A stretch of 64,000 nt of DNA from Neoechinorhynchus agilis (Eukaryota > Acanthocephala): positions 17,050,001 to 17,114,000 of the forward strand of contig CM121341.1 in the NCBI GenBank assembly GCA_051530055.1. Direction: 5' to 3'. The position numbers were made by a program, and so were the translations under genes. The notes under the pieces were generated by a model, which was given only the letters and a program-made list of their open reading frames with translations, made no database searches and had not been told where the DNA came from. Positions 27,611-39,984 of this stretch are shown here, piece after piece. Within the stretch, counting starts at the first letter, position 1, and every line of letters starts with the position of its first letter.

Positions 27611-27910
27611 TTATGATTGTTCAGATTCCGCACTGACGTTCAGAACTTCATCATCGAATTGTCCAGGTTTCTTACGATGATGATCCCTATTGGCTTTACG
27701 TGCCCATTTAATCAGTCCAAAAATAAACAGCCCCGGAAGGATAAACCACGGTGCTTCTCGTTTTATCCATCTCCAATTATTGGGAACACCGCGTTTAAAG
27801 AAATCCTTGTAAGGATTGATTTCATAGGGGGATAGAGTGTACTGAACACGACCTCGGTTGTGGCCCAATTTGCCGAATCGCATTGAACGAGCTATCTGGG
27901 CAATTCGCAT
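27611..27910 (-). CDS. UQCRQ: Cytochrome b-c1 complex subunit 8
   Basis: A small single-pass subunit of respiratory complex III in the mitochondrial inner membrane. The 99-codon frame starts at ATG 27910. It shows the family pattern: a basic N-terminus with MRFGKLGHNRG, then YTLSPYEINPYKDFFKRGVPN (family: YSLSPFEQRA ... KGIPN), then one membrane helix (WFILPGLFIFGLIKWA). The C-terminus is longer than the vertebrate form (about 82 residues), with a polar tail. It is a single exon. Confidence 0.85.
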   Translation of the reverse strand: MRIAQIARSMRFGKLGHNRGRVQYTLSPYEINPYKDFFKRGVPNNWRWIKREAPWFILPGLFIFGLIKWARKANRDHHRKKPGQFDDEVLNVSAESEQS

Positions 27911-29640
27911 TTTGTTATTTCGATGAGTTTCAATTGGTTAAAAAAGAATACAAAAGATTCCTGTCTTTCGAAGGAAAATGACGCTTATTCCGCATATCGA
28001 TTGATCACCGTGATCACTTGGACAATACAATATCATTATTTTGGTCGGTCCTTGACGCCCGAGAAAGATTACATTCGTCTTTAACGGGATCCCTCTGGGG
28101 TGTTGATAATCTATCAAAATAATAACATATCTAACCATCCGGTTGTAATCCTCAATTGAACAATATTAGGAAACGGTCAATTGAGAGTTTATCGATTTAC
28201 ATTAATGATGTATCGAGTGATTTTTTGATGAACGCTCAAAATGGATATTCTACTGATTGTGACAGGTAATCCTGAAATCATCTTAATTTCCTTTGGACAC
28301 TAAGATCCACTTGCAAGCAGCATCCAACAAACATACATCGTTTTTAAATTTAATTGGAAGGAAATTCACTTATTGATGACGGCCTGTAAAGTACTTGTTC
28401 AAATCTTTGTTTTATTTCCGCCCAATTAATCGCCATGTGAAAGTATTCATTTTCCCATTTAAAGCTGGGAAGATGCTTCCATTGCTATAGGACTTTTGAC
28501 GGAGCCATTTAGATTTAAAGTTGGATCTTGAAGCTTTCGAGGCACCTTCCCAGCCTTAAGTTCAGTAATGTCTGAAGCTAAAAAGTTAAAACACTAAGTG
28601 TCTCGATAGTCACACTATAAGATTCTTAGTGTAAATAGCTGCTCGCTGACTTTCAATCTACTGAATTACCACCTCGATCGGTGATTTTCAAACTTTGGGT
28701 CACGACCCCACTTGGAGCTTTTCCGTTATTATCGTTCGTAGTACTAATTTCTTCATTAAAAATGGTGCATAGCAGCTTTCGACGGCATTTTTCTATACAC
28801 GGAAAATATCACTACATTATGCTGAATTTTAAAAGTAGATTCAATATTGTCCAATTGCCTAATTATGGAAAATAAAATAAGATACTTTACTCTGTATATT
28901 GTGCTTCTTTTATCGCTGTTGTGTACCTTGGTTTTTTAAGGTTGGGTCGTGCGTCATCATCGGATATCAAGTTTGGGTCGTGACCACAAAAAGGTTGAAT
29001 TTTTTTACCTTGGATGCTGTAGATTCATCGGTAAAATAAGAGATTCGGATCGATCATTTCCTGTAGAAACTGTGTATTAGTAGCAGTGAAGGAGAAAATC
29101 GCGAAGGCGCAATCTAGAATTCATTTTCTGCATTTACTTAAAGGTTTCTCGAATCTCAGATTTTTGATTCGCACGAATTTGATAATTGCGTTTCAGATTT
29201 TGGATCTTTTCGAAAACGCGTTTTTTCTCAGTATTAATGAAATAATTTGGCATGCGTCTCCAACCCTTTGCGTATGATTAAATATCGTTTAAGTTTGCAG
29301 ATTTTATAACCCTAGCATTGTCGATTGTTAAATACGATTTAATGAACAGGATATTGTACAAAGAGTTGCGATATGTATACTTTCCTTGAATTAACAGTCG
29401 CAATATCGGAGTTATCTCACACATTCTTAAAGTTATAAAATCCATTCCGCCTCCCACCCTATCAGAATAAACCGCAAATAATCGTTTTTCATTAGGGTGA
29501 GTAAATCGTGAACTATCTCGCTTTTACAAGCCAAAACCTAAAAAATCAATTCGGCTTATGATTGCGAAGTTTATATTATTGCACCTCTTAACATCGTTCA
29601 CTCTCTCGTTATTTACATTTTCGTCGCAGTCAACGATCTA
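27911..29640. other. Non-coding stretch
   Basis: The UQCRQ promoter should lie near 27911. An imperfect inverted pair (CTGGGAAG ... CTTCCCAG) sits at about 28465-28555. The 28930-29010 part has two GGTCGTG-containing repeats. No gene is supported. Confidence 0.5.
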
Positions 29641-31074
29641 TTAGTGATACTGGCGGACTGGTCCACTGCCGTTTTGGGCATGATAATTGCGTAAATAATC
29701 AGGTATAGGAGGAGCTGTTGCTTCGGTTGTCGACTGCGTTTCCAAAGAAGATGCGTTGCTTTGGCGATACTCGCTTTCAAAACCATTCAGGCCCATATCA
29801 AAGGATACCGAAGGAGATAGGCTCATTCCTTGATCCAATAACGACTGTTGTTCAATCGCATCAATGTCTTCTTCAGTACAAGTGAGGAAATTGAGTATAC
29901 TTTCGCAATAGTTGGAAAAAGTAGGCAGATCGTTATGGTCACCATCTTCGAACTCCGTCACTTGTTTCCTTCTTGAATTCATACTGAGTGCCATTAATGT
30001 CATGGTCATTCCATAAGGGACGACTTTGTCTCGTCGTCCTACCAAATAAAGAAGGGGACAAATAACTGAACTGACTTTTTCTTTTAAATCGAACATCGGC
30101 GACATGGTTGGGGTACCTAGAAGATCAATAACCGATTTCGCCCAATCAGGAGAGTAGATCCTCGTTAAGTCTTGTACACTTGTAAAGCAATTCTCTATAA
30201 TAGCGGCTTCCGTTAGTGCTGAATTATCTTCCTGGCTAACTAAGTGAAGAGCGATTGCCCCACCGAGACTTGTGCCCATCACAAGAAGTTTCTGTTTCGT
30301 TAGATCTGGTCTACTTGCTCGTCTCGCTACTAAATAGTCAAAACCAGCCTGAGCATCTAAATAAACTCCAAGCTCAGTTGGAGTTCCGGAACTAAGACCA
30401 AATCCTCGATAATCTATCATTAAAACATCAGCTCTTAGTTGAATATGTAGTAGTTTCGCGACGTCTACTCGATATCCAATATTTCCAGAAGCTCCATGCA
30501 GATACAGAATGCCGTACTCGGCTGACTCATTTCTCTGCCCGAACATGTAACTGTGGAGATACTCAGAATCACTTGTTTTTATAAAAAATTCTTGAATGCT
30601 GCTGTATTTTGGTTTGTTGTAATTGTGAGTGCCGATTGGACGATCGTTGGCGAAAACATATCGTCCGATAACTCCTCTTGACATTGATGTTGGTAGAATT
30701 CCTCGAAGGTATCTCCCCGTTCTGCGACTTTTATAATTTGAGCAAAATGCGTCTTGGCTCGCGAATGCAGCGCGAGTGACTCTGTGATGATATTCAATGT
30801 CACGATCGCCGTGTTCCGGATGGTAACGCTTTCGTAGTTCACGTGAGTTGTAGACTCGTAGCTCAGGACCGACGGAAGTTGCCTGCCGGGTATAGCCTGT
30901 GCCGGGAATATGGTGGGAATCACTGGATTGGTGAGTTTGAATCGATGATGCCAATGATGGTCTGTCGGATTCGGCTTCTCTGAATGCACATTCGGCGGGT
31001 CGGTTCGCAACACGCTTTCGTTTCCGTCTCGTAACACAAGCACAAAACAAATTTGAAGATAGAAAGTCGTTCAT
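29641..31074 (-). CDS. Alpha/beta hydrolase, ABHD13-like (Bem46 family)
   Basis: A serine hydrolase of the ABHD12/13/17-Bem46 group. The single-exon frame has 477 residues, starting at ATG 31074. The oxyanion motif HGASGN is at 193-198, DYRGFG at 221-226, and the nucleophile elbow GTSLGG has Ser269. Asp349 (GRRDKVV) and His380 (GDHNDLP) complete the triad. Spacing and YRGFGLSSG best fit ABHD13. An N-terminal extension of about 150 residues with paired Cys (FCACVTRRKRKR) may be palmitoylated rather than hold the usual membrane anchor. The last 80 residues are polar and low in complexity. The substrate is unknown. Confidence 0.85.
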   Translation of the reverse strand: MNDFLSSNLFCACVTRRKRKRVANRPAECAFREAESDRPSLASSIQTHQSSDSHHIPGTGYTRQATSVGPELRVYNSRELRKRYHPEHGDRDIEYHHRVTRAAFASQDAFCSNYKSRRTGRYLRGILPTSMSRGVIGRYVFANDRPIGTHNYNKPKYSSIQEFFIKTSDSEYLHSYMFGQRNESAEYGILYLHGASGNIGYRVDVAKLLHIQLRADVLMIDYRGFGLSSGTPTELGVYLDAQAGFDYLVARRASRPDLTKQKLLVMGTSLGGAIALHLVSQEDNSALTEAAIIENCFTSVQDLTRIYSPDWAKSVIDLLGTPTMSPMFDLKEKVSSVICPLLYLVGRRDKVVPYGMTMTLMALSMNSRRKQVTEFEDGDHNDLPTFSNYCESILNFLTCTEEDIDAIEQQSLLDQGMSLSPSVSFDMGLNGFESEYRQSNASSLETQSTTEATAPPIPDYLRNYHAQNGSGPVRQYH

Positions 31075-32740
31075 CGTTTAGATAGCTGTCGATGAAGACG
31101 ATCTGAAACGAAATAGCGGCTTATATTGTCGCTCTCGAAAGTCACGGGGTATTATTTTAGACTTTTGTGATGATGAAAAGTATCGTGTTTGTGTGGGGTT
31201 GTTTTTAGTAGGCGTTGAACGAGCGACAAGTTTTTAGTGAGGTTTCTTAAGCTACGTACGAAAATCTTCATGGAAGGGCGACGGGGATATGAAGGCAATA
31301 ATCGAATTTTAGGCGACCAGGTATTACTGTAAATCTGCATTCCATAATTTGAAGCATTTGAGTGTTTCTTCAATGTCACAATATACGTTTTTTAAAAAAC
31401 GATGTAGAAGTAACGATTTCTTCTATGTGATGATTCCGAATCCACCATTAGAAAAATGAGAGGCACATAGATGAACAATCAAACGATATTTTTGAGTGTA
31501 ATACATCATTAAAAATCAAACCTGCGTACAAATGTTGTGATTTATCGGTTTAAATTTAAAAGTGTTCCGGATTTGGCCTAGTAGCGTCTTTATAAATATC
31601 GGAAATTCAAAATTTCAATTGATCACCACAGATTTTAGACCCAACAAGTCTTCGTTCAATCCTTTATGAACACTATAACTCATTGAATAAGGTACTATAT
31701 TAAACCAAAGCAACCTTTTCGTCGTCGGCCGAAATGTCAAACAAAGGATAATACGGTAGTTAGATCTTGGACCTTTATCTATTCTAGCAAACTCTAATGC
31801 ATATAAAAAGACTGCATTTTTCTGCGTATTTAGAGCGCTATGGGTTCCTTTCGGTCTGTTGGAAATGAAAAAGAGGAATTTCTCGAAAATAACCAAGACC
31901 TTCTTCATTAAGAGAAAACCCACGACCAAACGAGCGTGTAGAATATTAATCACACCAGTACTTAAGTCATCGGAATGCTGTTTATCCAATCAGAGCGTCC
32001 GGGGCCTTCGCCAGGCATATGTCCCATTAATCAAAGCGCATGGCATCCTGGGAGAAAATGTGACATTAGGAAAAAGGATGTGTAAATACCTAAGAAGGCG
32101 ACATCTTTGTCTTTTCGCAAGCGGATAGATATTCGGTTTAGTACGTTTTAAGAATTAAAGAGACAATTTACAAGGTTAAAACAGAAATCTACCGAGTAAG
32201 AGGGTTTTAGGTAGACAAGTGAAGACGTGCTCCCTCTTTCTTGACAGGCTTTCGCTTTGTAATCAAGTTATAGACGGGTCAAACGAGAGTAAAAGCGATA
32301 GAAATGTTGAAACCTATAAATCACTGATTTCAATTAAAAGGTTCTGGTGAGAAGATTTAAATACGAAGTGGAAGATGGTGATTATCGAGAGAAAAAAACA
32401 GTGGAGAATCGATATAAAACTCAGCTAGAACCTGCAGCTTTTGGAAATGTCGTCTGTCTAACTAACCTCTGGCCCAGTCTGTCAAGATTATAGTGGTGAT
32501 ATCATATTCGGCAGGCAGTTTGGAATCACAGAGTCCGATTGCAGGCAAGCAAAAGAAGTCCAGTGCACTCTAAAAGAGAATGCGTCGTTAAAGCAGCTTG
32601 AAAGATGGTAACCCTCTGGCACGACAGAAACGGATATGGGACCAGTGTCCCTTTTATAAGCCGTTTAGCAGTAGTGAATCCGCGTAGCCCGTTAGATTCC
32701 ATCCTTTACAAGCAATCGAATTGATAAATTTAGAATTGTG
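31075..32740. other. Non-coding stretch
   Basis: No supported gene. Frames at 31615-31989 (minus) and 31859-32128 (plus) overlap each other, and neither shows a family signature. Confidence 0.45.
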
Positions 32741-33150
32741 GTGAAGACACTCATGGTTAAAATGTATTTTAGAATTGTGGTGAGTGTTTTTCGCTTATTT
32801 GAAATATTTCGAAAGAGGTAAGCTCGCCCCATCAGTCATACCGCAATTCTAATGTGATTTTCCCCGAAGAAAGAGTAAAACTTCGAAATATCGGTCATTA
32901 ATAAACATTTGTTTCAACCGCGGAAATTGCTTAAATAACAACAATTGAAACGATAACATGCGGTTGAGAAATCAGTCGACAATCCACCAACTGATCTTTA
33001 AGAAGTATTTTATTGCTAAGAAATATTTCGAAAGAGGAAGCTTCGCCTCATCAGTCATTGTTTCGCAAATTAGTTTGTGAGAATCTCTACAACAATTCTA
33101 ACTTTATCATCACGAAGGATTTTCTCTATATGGATTGATAAATGTTATAA
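32741..33150 (-). repeat. Two tandem hammerhead-bearing units, 220 bp apart
   Basis: The blocks AAATATTTCGAAAGAGG and CATCAGTCAT occur at 32802-32840 and again at 33022-33057, both with the motif on the minus strand. Each is followed by a CAATTCTAA block and a GAAGAAAG/GAAGGATTTTC block. Two same-direction units in tandem is the arrangement expected for PLE terminal repeats or retrozymes, where rolling or dimeric RNA is cut by the ribozyme. Confidence 0.65.
33022..33054 (-). ncRNA. Hammerhead ribozyme-like motif
   Basis: On the minus strand it reads CTGATGA, an imperfect stem II, GAAA, then TATTT. The core is intact. The sister at 32802-32834 has CTGATGG and is probably inactive. Confidence 0.5.
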
Positions 33151-36100
33151 TTCTATAAAACACATCAAGGAGATCTTTAAAGTACTCAACCAAACAATTG
33201 GAAACAATAATTCAATTCAAAACCACGGTGAATCGAGAAATTGAAAATGTAAAATAGTGGATGTTTCGTTAATTTTTTATGGATGATAAACTGTGGTAGA
33301 TCTCTTTTTTTCACTCTTGTGATTTTCGCAAGTAAATTTTTTTAGAACAAATACATTATTGACCTTTTTGGAAATTTGAAACTTTCTACGATCACCAACC
33401 AATAGAATAATTATTCGAAATATTCGTTAGATAACAATACCTTTTTATTGTTTATTGGCGGAAACCCTAATTTTCTTGCTCTTCACTTAATTTAATCGAA
33501 ATTTTTGATACATTTTCAAAAAATTGAAAGTTTACGTAAACAACTTTAAAGAATTCAAGGGAAAAAACAAATATGAAAATGCCATCGTCCAAAATATTGA
33601 ATTTTTTAATCGTCAAACAGCACACTGAACACCGTATAGATAAAAGCGGATAATGGACGTGCGTTATCTTTGCAATAATAAATAAAGGTATAAGAGGCTC
33701 TCAGTATCTTTGAGAATGCCTAAAAGCGGTATATGCATGAGATAAATCACATCACGATCATTACTAAAGGTCATGTAATTGACATGAGCGCCTTTAAAGA
33801 AATGGCAATTTTTAGCCTAATCACGCGGGGAAAGGTAAGTTATGACCAGAAATGTTTTCTTTTTTTCCGGAAAATTAGAGTTTTGAATACAAGAAATTTT
33901 ATGTTCTCTTATACTTTGTAACCAGTGTTCGCGCTAAGATTTGTGAAGTGACGCGATCCATTCTTCCTAAAGAAATTTGGATGGCATCATACCATTGCAT
34001 TCCGCCGCGTTCCCGAAAATCCATATTAATATAATGGCTAAAGACGGGTTTTTGAAAAGGGGAAAACCCGGAGACCTGTATGATCGTGTAACATTGTTCC
34101 AGCTAATTTATCTCTACTTTTTAGGATATCAGTTCGTTAATCTCTCCACGTACACACACATCTTCACCCTTATCACAACCACCACCACAACCTATCCAAA
34201 GAAGCACTATTGCCTCCGCCACCTCCAAAGACAACGTGAGACGTGTCAAAATAAGCAGTTTTTGGCACTCACACAAGCAAAAAGGGCACATCGCTAAAGC
34301 GAACTTGTTTCTCGTATTAAAGTTGGAATAATGATGAAAATCGAGAAATATCGACCCGCCGCCTCAGCCGAAAAAAACGAAGTTGCCATGAATGCCGCCA
34401 GAGAAGTGTGTGTGTTTGTAGTGAGCAGACAACTTAATCATAAGTATGCGTCCTCGTCGACACATGAACAAAACCCGAGGGGTTTTCCTTGCACTGGTTT
34501 CTTCTAAGACGAAGTGGTTGTAGATACCGAAACCAGAGCGGCTCGATGTCGCTAAGGTGTTCGAATACGCGTTCTTTAGTCGTCGCATTGAGCGAAATTT
34601 ATCGACGGCTCAAAGAAGGTCAACAAGAAATGACTGCTGCTTTAGCTCTAGAACTATTAATACTATGAGCATCCAGAAACCAGGTTAAAAGCTCTTTTGA
34701 CAATTCTCATCCTAAAATACCAAGATTTTTGCGCATCATTTTAAAAATTCGGCCACGCGGCGAACATGGTCCTCTTCTTTGTAAATCAAGAAATAAAACG
34801 TGTTATTATTATAACTTAACTGTTCTTTAAGTTTTTTTGTGGAGACAGAGTAAAGAATAATCGGTAGATTTTAGCTAACAAACTCTCAATGCGAAAATGT
34901 CGAAGCAATTTACAACCTTGACTAATGACGTACCAGATTGTGCTTCCGAAATATTGGATTAAATAAATTATTACTTCAATTTTTCCGCCACACAAAAAGG
35001 CATGAGCAATTCAATCTTCAAACAAGCTTAATTTAATATTTGGTCGTCAACGCTTGGCACTTGTTCGGAATTGTTTCGCAAGCTGGTTTATTGTTACGAA
35101 CTTACGAAACAGAGGACGAAATATTAAATTATTTTCTTTAATTCGACTTCACCAAAACAATCTATGGACAACATCTTTACTATTCTTTAATTTCCATAGC
35201 AAGACTGTACTATTCTCATTGAATAAAACGATCGCCTTTGGTTATAGAAATTGCTAAGAAATACTGGGCTGACACAAAGGTACTCAATTAAACCCAACGC
35301 GATATATATTCGTAAGTGTGGCATAACACCAGTCCAAAGGAAACGTTCTAGAAAAAATGTTTAATTGGTTCCGGCGACCGATATTTTAAGAAAATAATAT
35401 AAATTTTAAATCTAGGTTGTGAAAGCAAGCCACCCAGTAAAGATTCTATTTTTATAATGAAGACCTTAAATGCAATATGGTAGGCACGACGAATAAAATA
35501 AATATTTAATACAAGCATTAACTCATTTTCCAGAATGTATGTTTACGTTTTTTATATGGGAAACCGATAAAGGCTGTCTTCGTTGCTTCAGTGGCATAGA
35601 AGGAATGACATAGTTTAAATAGAAAAATTTACTATTTTCATCGTTCATGTTAAAATCAATAATCACTGCAATAGATGATTTCTTATTGTAATAATTATAA
35701 AACGATTTAAAAGAAATCAAAATTATAATTAAACTTTTTATATCAATTTAAGATTATTAGATTATTGGGCGGCCATAAGCAGATCAAAAATACGAAAAAG
35801 TACCCTCTGTCAACCTACGCAAATGATGAAATTATACTATAGAAATTCAGGGAAATGGCTAAAAGTAGAATTCCACTGCAAGCTGCATTTCCCTTTTAAT
35901 CAGATATTAAAAGGAAATTTAAAATCTATTTTAAAAACCATGCCATCGATGCGTTAAAAAATTATATGTGCATTCAGTAAATGCAAATTTCATGTATTCT
36001 CGTTGAGAAACAGTCTTGTTACTAATTTAATAGATAAGTCTGGACGGCTTGTCGCATAAGAAATTAAATTTTTGCGATGAAAATCCCAAAAGCGAAGGTG

Positions 36101-36349
36101 TAAAGATTGTACGCTTCCAAAAATCACCCACACGCCAAGCATTTTTGAAATAGCAAATAATACTTGCATGATGGAATGCGTCCAGACGGTGCATCGCGGT
36201 AGTCCCATGGTGAAAACTAGGGAGCTTCCTCTGGGAAAGCACGTGTTCGGATAGTTCTATTTTTATATAATATTGTATAATCTTAGTTGGTCCGCGGGGT
36301 CCGAATCAATTGTTGGCTCCAATTTTTTGCTTAATTTAGTTTTTGTTTT
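33151..36349. other. Non-coding stretch with LINE tail and hammerhead relic
   Basis: At 34770-34820 an AATAAAACGTGTTATTATTATAA block matches the 3' end of the LINE fragments at 40.0 and 58.4 kb. At 34940-35040 the GCTTCCGAAATATTGG block and the CAATTCTTCAAACAAGCTTAATTTA-like tail match the 36.4-36.55 kb foldback. Short frames at 33733-34590 have possible splice-like signals but no recognisable protein. Confidence 0.5.
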
Positions 36350-36545
36350 TTAAGTTGGAGCAATTTAAAGTAACTTATTGAATTCGATATTTCGGCACAA
36401 TCGTGTGCCTTTATCAAGGTTGCTGGAAGGTTTTTCAAGCGACCTTGATATAAGCACACGATTGTGCCGAAATATCGGATTCAATAAGTTACTTTAAATT
36501 GTTCCGCCATAAGAAAATGAACAATTCAATATTCAAACAAGCTTA
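36350..36545. repeat. Hammerhead foldback (near-perfect hairpin)
   Basis: The arms 36356-36425 and 36438-36512 are reverse complements: CAATTTAAAGTAACTTATTG against CAATAAGTTACTTTAAATTG, and GATATTTCGGCACAATCGTG against CACGATTGTGCCGAAATATC. The plus arm gives stem II GCACA/TGTGC, GAAA and TATC, with CTTGATA where CTGATGA is expected, so the core is altered. The whole hairpin is under 200 bp. Confidence 0.75.
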
Positions 36546-39141
36546 ATTTAGTAAAAATTAGAGTATTGCAGGCTTTTTTTAGAATTTTTTTTAACCGTAG
36601 CAGTATGATTTAATTAGTTTTTCAAAGTGTGTGTGGTAATCGGGAGAGAGAAAATCATTTCCAGATATGGATAAATTTCAAAATTAATTTACCGATAAGC
36701 TCTCTTTTTTGAAATTGCAATCGTTGGTTTTTGAATTGATGTTTCATAAGTCAATTTTTTATCTCCAACGTGGAACCTGTCAAATTCATGCAATATTAAA
36801 CATTTCTGAATTAATTGCTCCCAGTTGCAAAGTCTGATGGATATGAGAGGAATCATTTACACAGAACGGCAGTCAGAAAACCGTCAAAAACATCGCCATT
36901 TTCTAACTACTTGTGTTGTCAATCGTACAAGAGTTCCATATACTTACACATTAATCATCAACTGTCTCGGCGTTATTTCCCACATAGTACCGATGGGCGA
37001 GCTGATATCCGAAACTAGTTCGCATAATCTCAAGCACCTTCACAGTGTTTGCGGAAATGCACCCGGCCGATTTGTTGGGCACAATAGGGATGAAAAACAG
37101 AAAAATCTTCTTAGGAAGAGCAAGTGCCGCTTATAAAATCACCGCTATCGTTGTCTTGCATCAGGTGGCACCCATCATCTTCTCTCGCTGTCCTCATGTA
37201 TGCGCGGACGATATCTGCTTCGGTTTACAGTCGACCACCACCACCAACGATGGAATGCCACGGCGACGTTGACGATGTTGGTATGGGCGGCGCTGGTCAT
37301 CGTGTTCTACTGATTTAGAACGATACCAATGGAACTAGATCCTTGGGCATTGAAAAGGGAATTGTCATCTTCAACAAAAGACGGTTAAAATGTGTCATAG
37401 TTGTGCTTGATTCGCCGTTAATGAATCCCAGGAGGAAATGGAAACGTTTAGATGCATTACAGTCGAATGATTTGGCGGCTTGTCTTTTAAAAAGATACTC
37501 GGTTCGGAGAAGTGCCGGGATATAAATACTCGATGCGATCGGGGACCACGCCAACGGGTTAGAGTAGAACAAGTGTCAAATAAGCGATTCTCCAGAGTCT
37601 AATGGCAAACAATATAACAGAGTGAGAAAAACTGGTAGCCACACGGTGCCGTGTACAATACGAATTGCACAAACACTGTACCATTGTTTTCGTTAACTGG
37701 AATGTAATTGTGGTGGACTATGTACGCTTGGGTTACATTTTCCTTGTTAAATTTTGGCTACTTCAAATATTGGTTCAGCCGTAAGCCTTATAGCATTATG
37801 GTCCCGAAGGCGTGTGCTGCAGTTCTCAGAGAAAATATACACGAGGTTTATTGTAAATATTTGACTTTCCTTGCATAATACCCCTATACTTTTTGTTGTT
37901 CTTAAAAAATTCGACGTGGTTGTTTATTCTTGATTTGCATACAATCCGTAACGCATTAAGATCAACAATAAAAGAAGGCTGCATATCCTATTGAGAATGA
38001 GTGATTGCACTTTTGAACTAAGAAAAGTAAAATTATATAGAACTTTCAAAAATTATCCACACTAATGAATTATTAAAAATGATAAAGGAGATAATTTCAT
38101 TGGGATAAAGCTCAATCTTACAGATCACATAGAAGTGTACGTGGGCACATATGAAGTTAAAAGATTACAATGACAGCGGAATATCTGAAGGATGCAAAGA
38201 TTCGTGTCTGAAGTGCCTGCGATCAAGGAGACATGGGACCTTGGAGGCAGAGGAATATGCATATTCTTCAAATTTGAAGTCCGTAGAACGTAAAGACGGC
38301 GTCTTCTACATGAATTATACAAATCATAGATTTCGTTTCAGCTCGAGTCATATGAAAGATTTCATATTTTTTTGCACTAAAGATTTTTTTATGATTTGTA
38401 AATCCTTATATAAATTTTTTTTATTTCAGCCCAATTCTCAAAAAATATATTTTTATAGCAGTTGTTCATCGGATAAACTCTATTATCGCGTGAAAATTAA
38501 ACTTTTATCGTGACTGAAACGAGCTTCCTTTAAAGGCAAATCAATATTTTCGAAATTTACAGCTGTAGCGTTTCATCTTTGGAATTAACTACTAATTGAC
38601 ATCAATGGCTATGAATGCTAATAAAGCAATCAAATTCATTAATTGTACAATTTAGAACGCCGCGCAATCTACTAACCGCTAATGAGTGCCCAAGCTTTGA
38701 AATCTTAGCATTTGGTAATCCCTAAGTTGGCCGTAATTTCGAATTGTACGAAACTTTTATATTTCTGTTGAAAACCAAAAAAGCGTTCATCGCAATGAGA
38801 ATGGTGGTCGTGATTCATTTTCATTCAAAATAAAAAAGCGAAAAATCAGAAAAATCATAACTTAGGCATACAAAACATTTGCACTTAATAAAATGCATTT
38901 AGGTGTTCGAATATTGATGCGCTTAAAAACATATTTCTTAAGATCATTTTTATTCTTGCGATTCTGTTCAAACCAAGTTTATTTCCATACAAATAGTTAG
39001 AAGAGCTCAATCAAAAGGTTTCAGCCAGAATCACGCTGTTTGATTGATGCGACTTTTGAAGGTTCGTACTTTTTTGCTAAATCAAACAACTTTACCATGG
39101 AGACATGCTACTTTTGATTCATATAAGAATATCGATCTGTA
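36546..39141. other. Non-coding stretch
   Basis: Several short overlapping frames at 36.8-37.6 and 38.1-38.5 kb, none with a family signature. No gene is supported. Confidence 0.45.
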
Positions 39142-39693
39142 ATGAGCAAATATGCTCTTAAACCGATACACTTACTCGTATTTATACGCGATCGCCTGCA
39201 CGAAAAATCGATTATTGATGAGGGCGAAAGCACAAAATACATTCCTGTAAAAGACATCCGCGAATATTGTCGAAAACATAAAATCGACGAGACTGAAATA
39301 TGTGACATGCTACAAAGAATAAAGAGATGTCCAAAGATCTCGGTATCAAAACGAGGCGGCCTTTCAAGTTGCCTTCGGATTTTGATGGATTATCAGCACG
39401 GCCGTGTAAGACCGAACGAATGGAAACAGTTCGTACAAAAACTTGACGAATTTAATTTAAGAACTCTGTGTTGTCGTCACTCAAAAGCAGATATTATTAA
39501 TGTTGGCGGAATCGGACCAAAAACCGCGCAATGGCTTTATGAAAAAGGAATAACGGATTTGTCTAAATTAGTCGCAATTTACCAAGAAGATAAGTTCGAA
39601 ATTAAGAAGCTTTTGTCAAATTGTCCTCATGTGAACAAAATCCGCTTATCAAAGATTATCGGATGGTTGAAAGCCTACGTAGAGTCGCATTGA
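39142..39693 (+). CDS. Unrecognised helix-hairpin-helix protein
   Basis: A 183-codon frame from a clear ATG. The N-terminal third (about residues 1-80) looks like a winged-helix unit (IREYCRKHKIDETEICDMLQ). At about residues 115-135 there is a helix-hairpin-helix motif, INVGGIGPKTAQWLYEKGI, of the sort that binds DNA backbone non-specifically in repair and polymerase accessory proteins. The tail is basic and helical. No catalytic motif is seen. It may be a free DNA-binding module or part of a larger gene with distant exons. An AATAAAA signal lies about 195 bp downstream. Confidence 0.6.
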   Translation: MSKYALKPIHLLVFIRDRLHEKSIIDEGESTKYIPVKDIREYCRKHKIDETEICDMLQRIKRCPKISVSKRGGLSSCLRILMDYQHGRVRPNEWKQFVQKLDEFNLRTLCCRHSKADIINVGGIGPKTAQWLYEKGITDLSKLVAIYQEDKFEIKKLLSNCPHVNKIRLSKIIGWLKAYVESH

Positions 39694-39984
39694 GAATAAG
39701 ATTTTATTAACAGTTCGATTAGTCAGCATCAAAGGTGGAAAATTTTCAAAGAATGGTGAGCGAGATTACACTTGTATATGAAAATATTAGAAAATCATAA
39801 TGGCAAAATGTATCTCCAATTTGTATTAAGCCCATAACGTCTTTTTTGCAAAAATCAGTGATTTAATTCGTCTTGAATTTTGAAAATCAATAAAAAATTC
39901 GAAAAACAACTTTATACGCTTCAGTATATTAAACCCGCTAAAATTCATTTATTTCTTACGAGGAATCAAACTAATCAACTTAGC

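Noticed and set aside
28460-28560. Inverted pair CTGGGAAG/CTTCCCAG as a regulatory hairpin
   Set aside because: Arms are too short and the spacing too long to stand out from chance.
33733-34590. Possible small multi-exon gene with GT/AG-like signals
   Set aside because: No protein family was recognisable and frames do not join convincingly.
36815-37580. Overlapping frames that might be a gene
   Set aside because: Several frames of similar length on both strands, none with a known motif.
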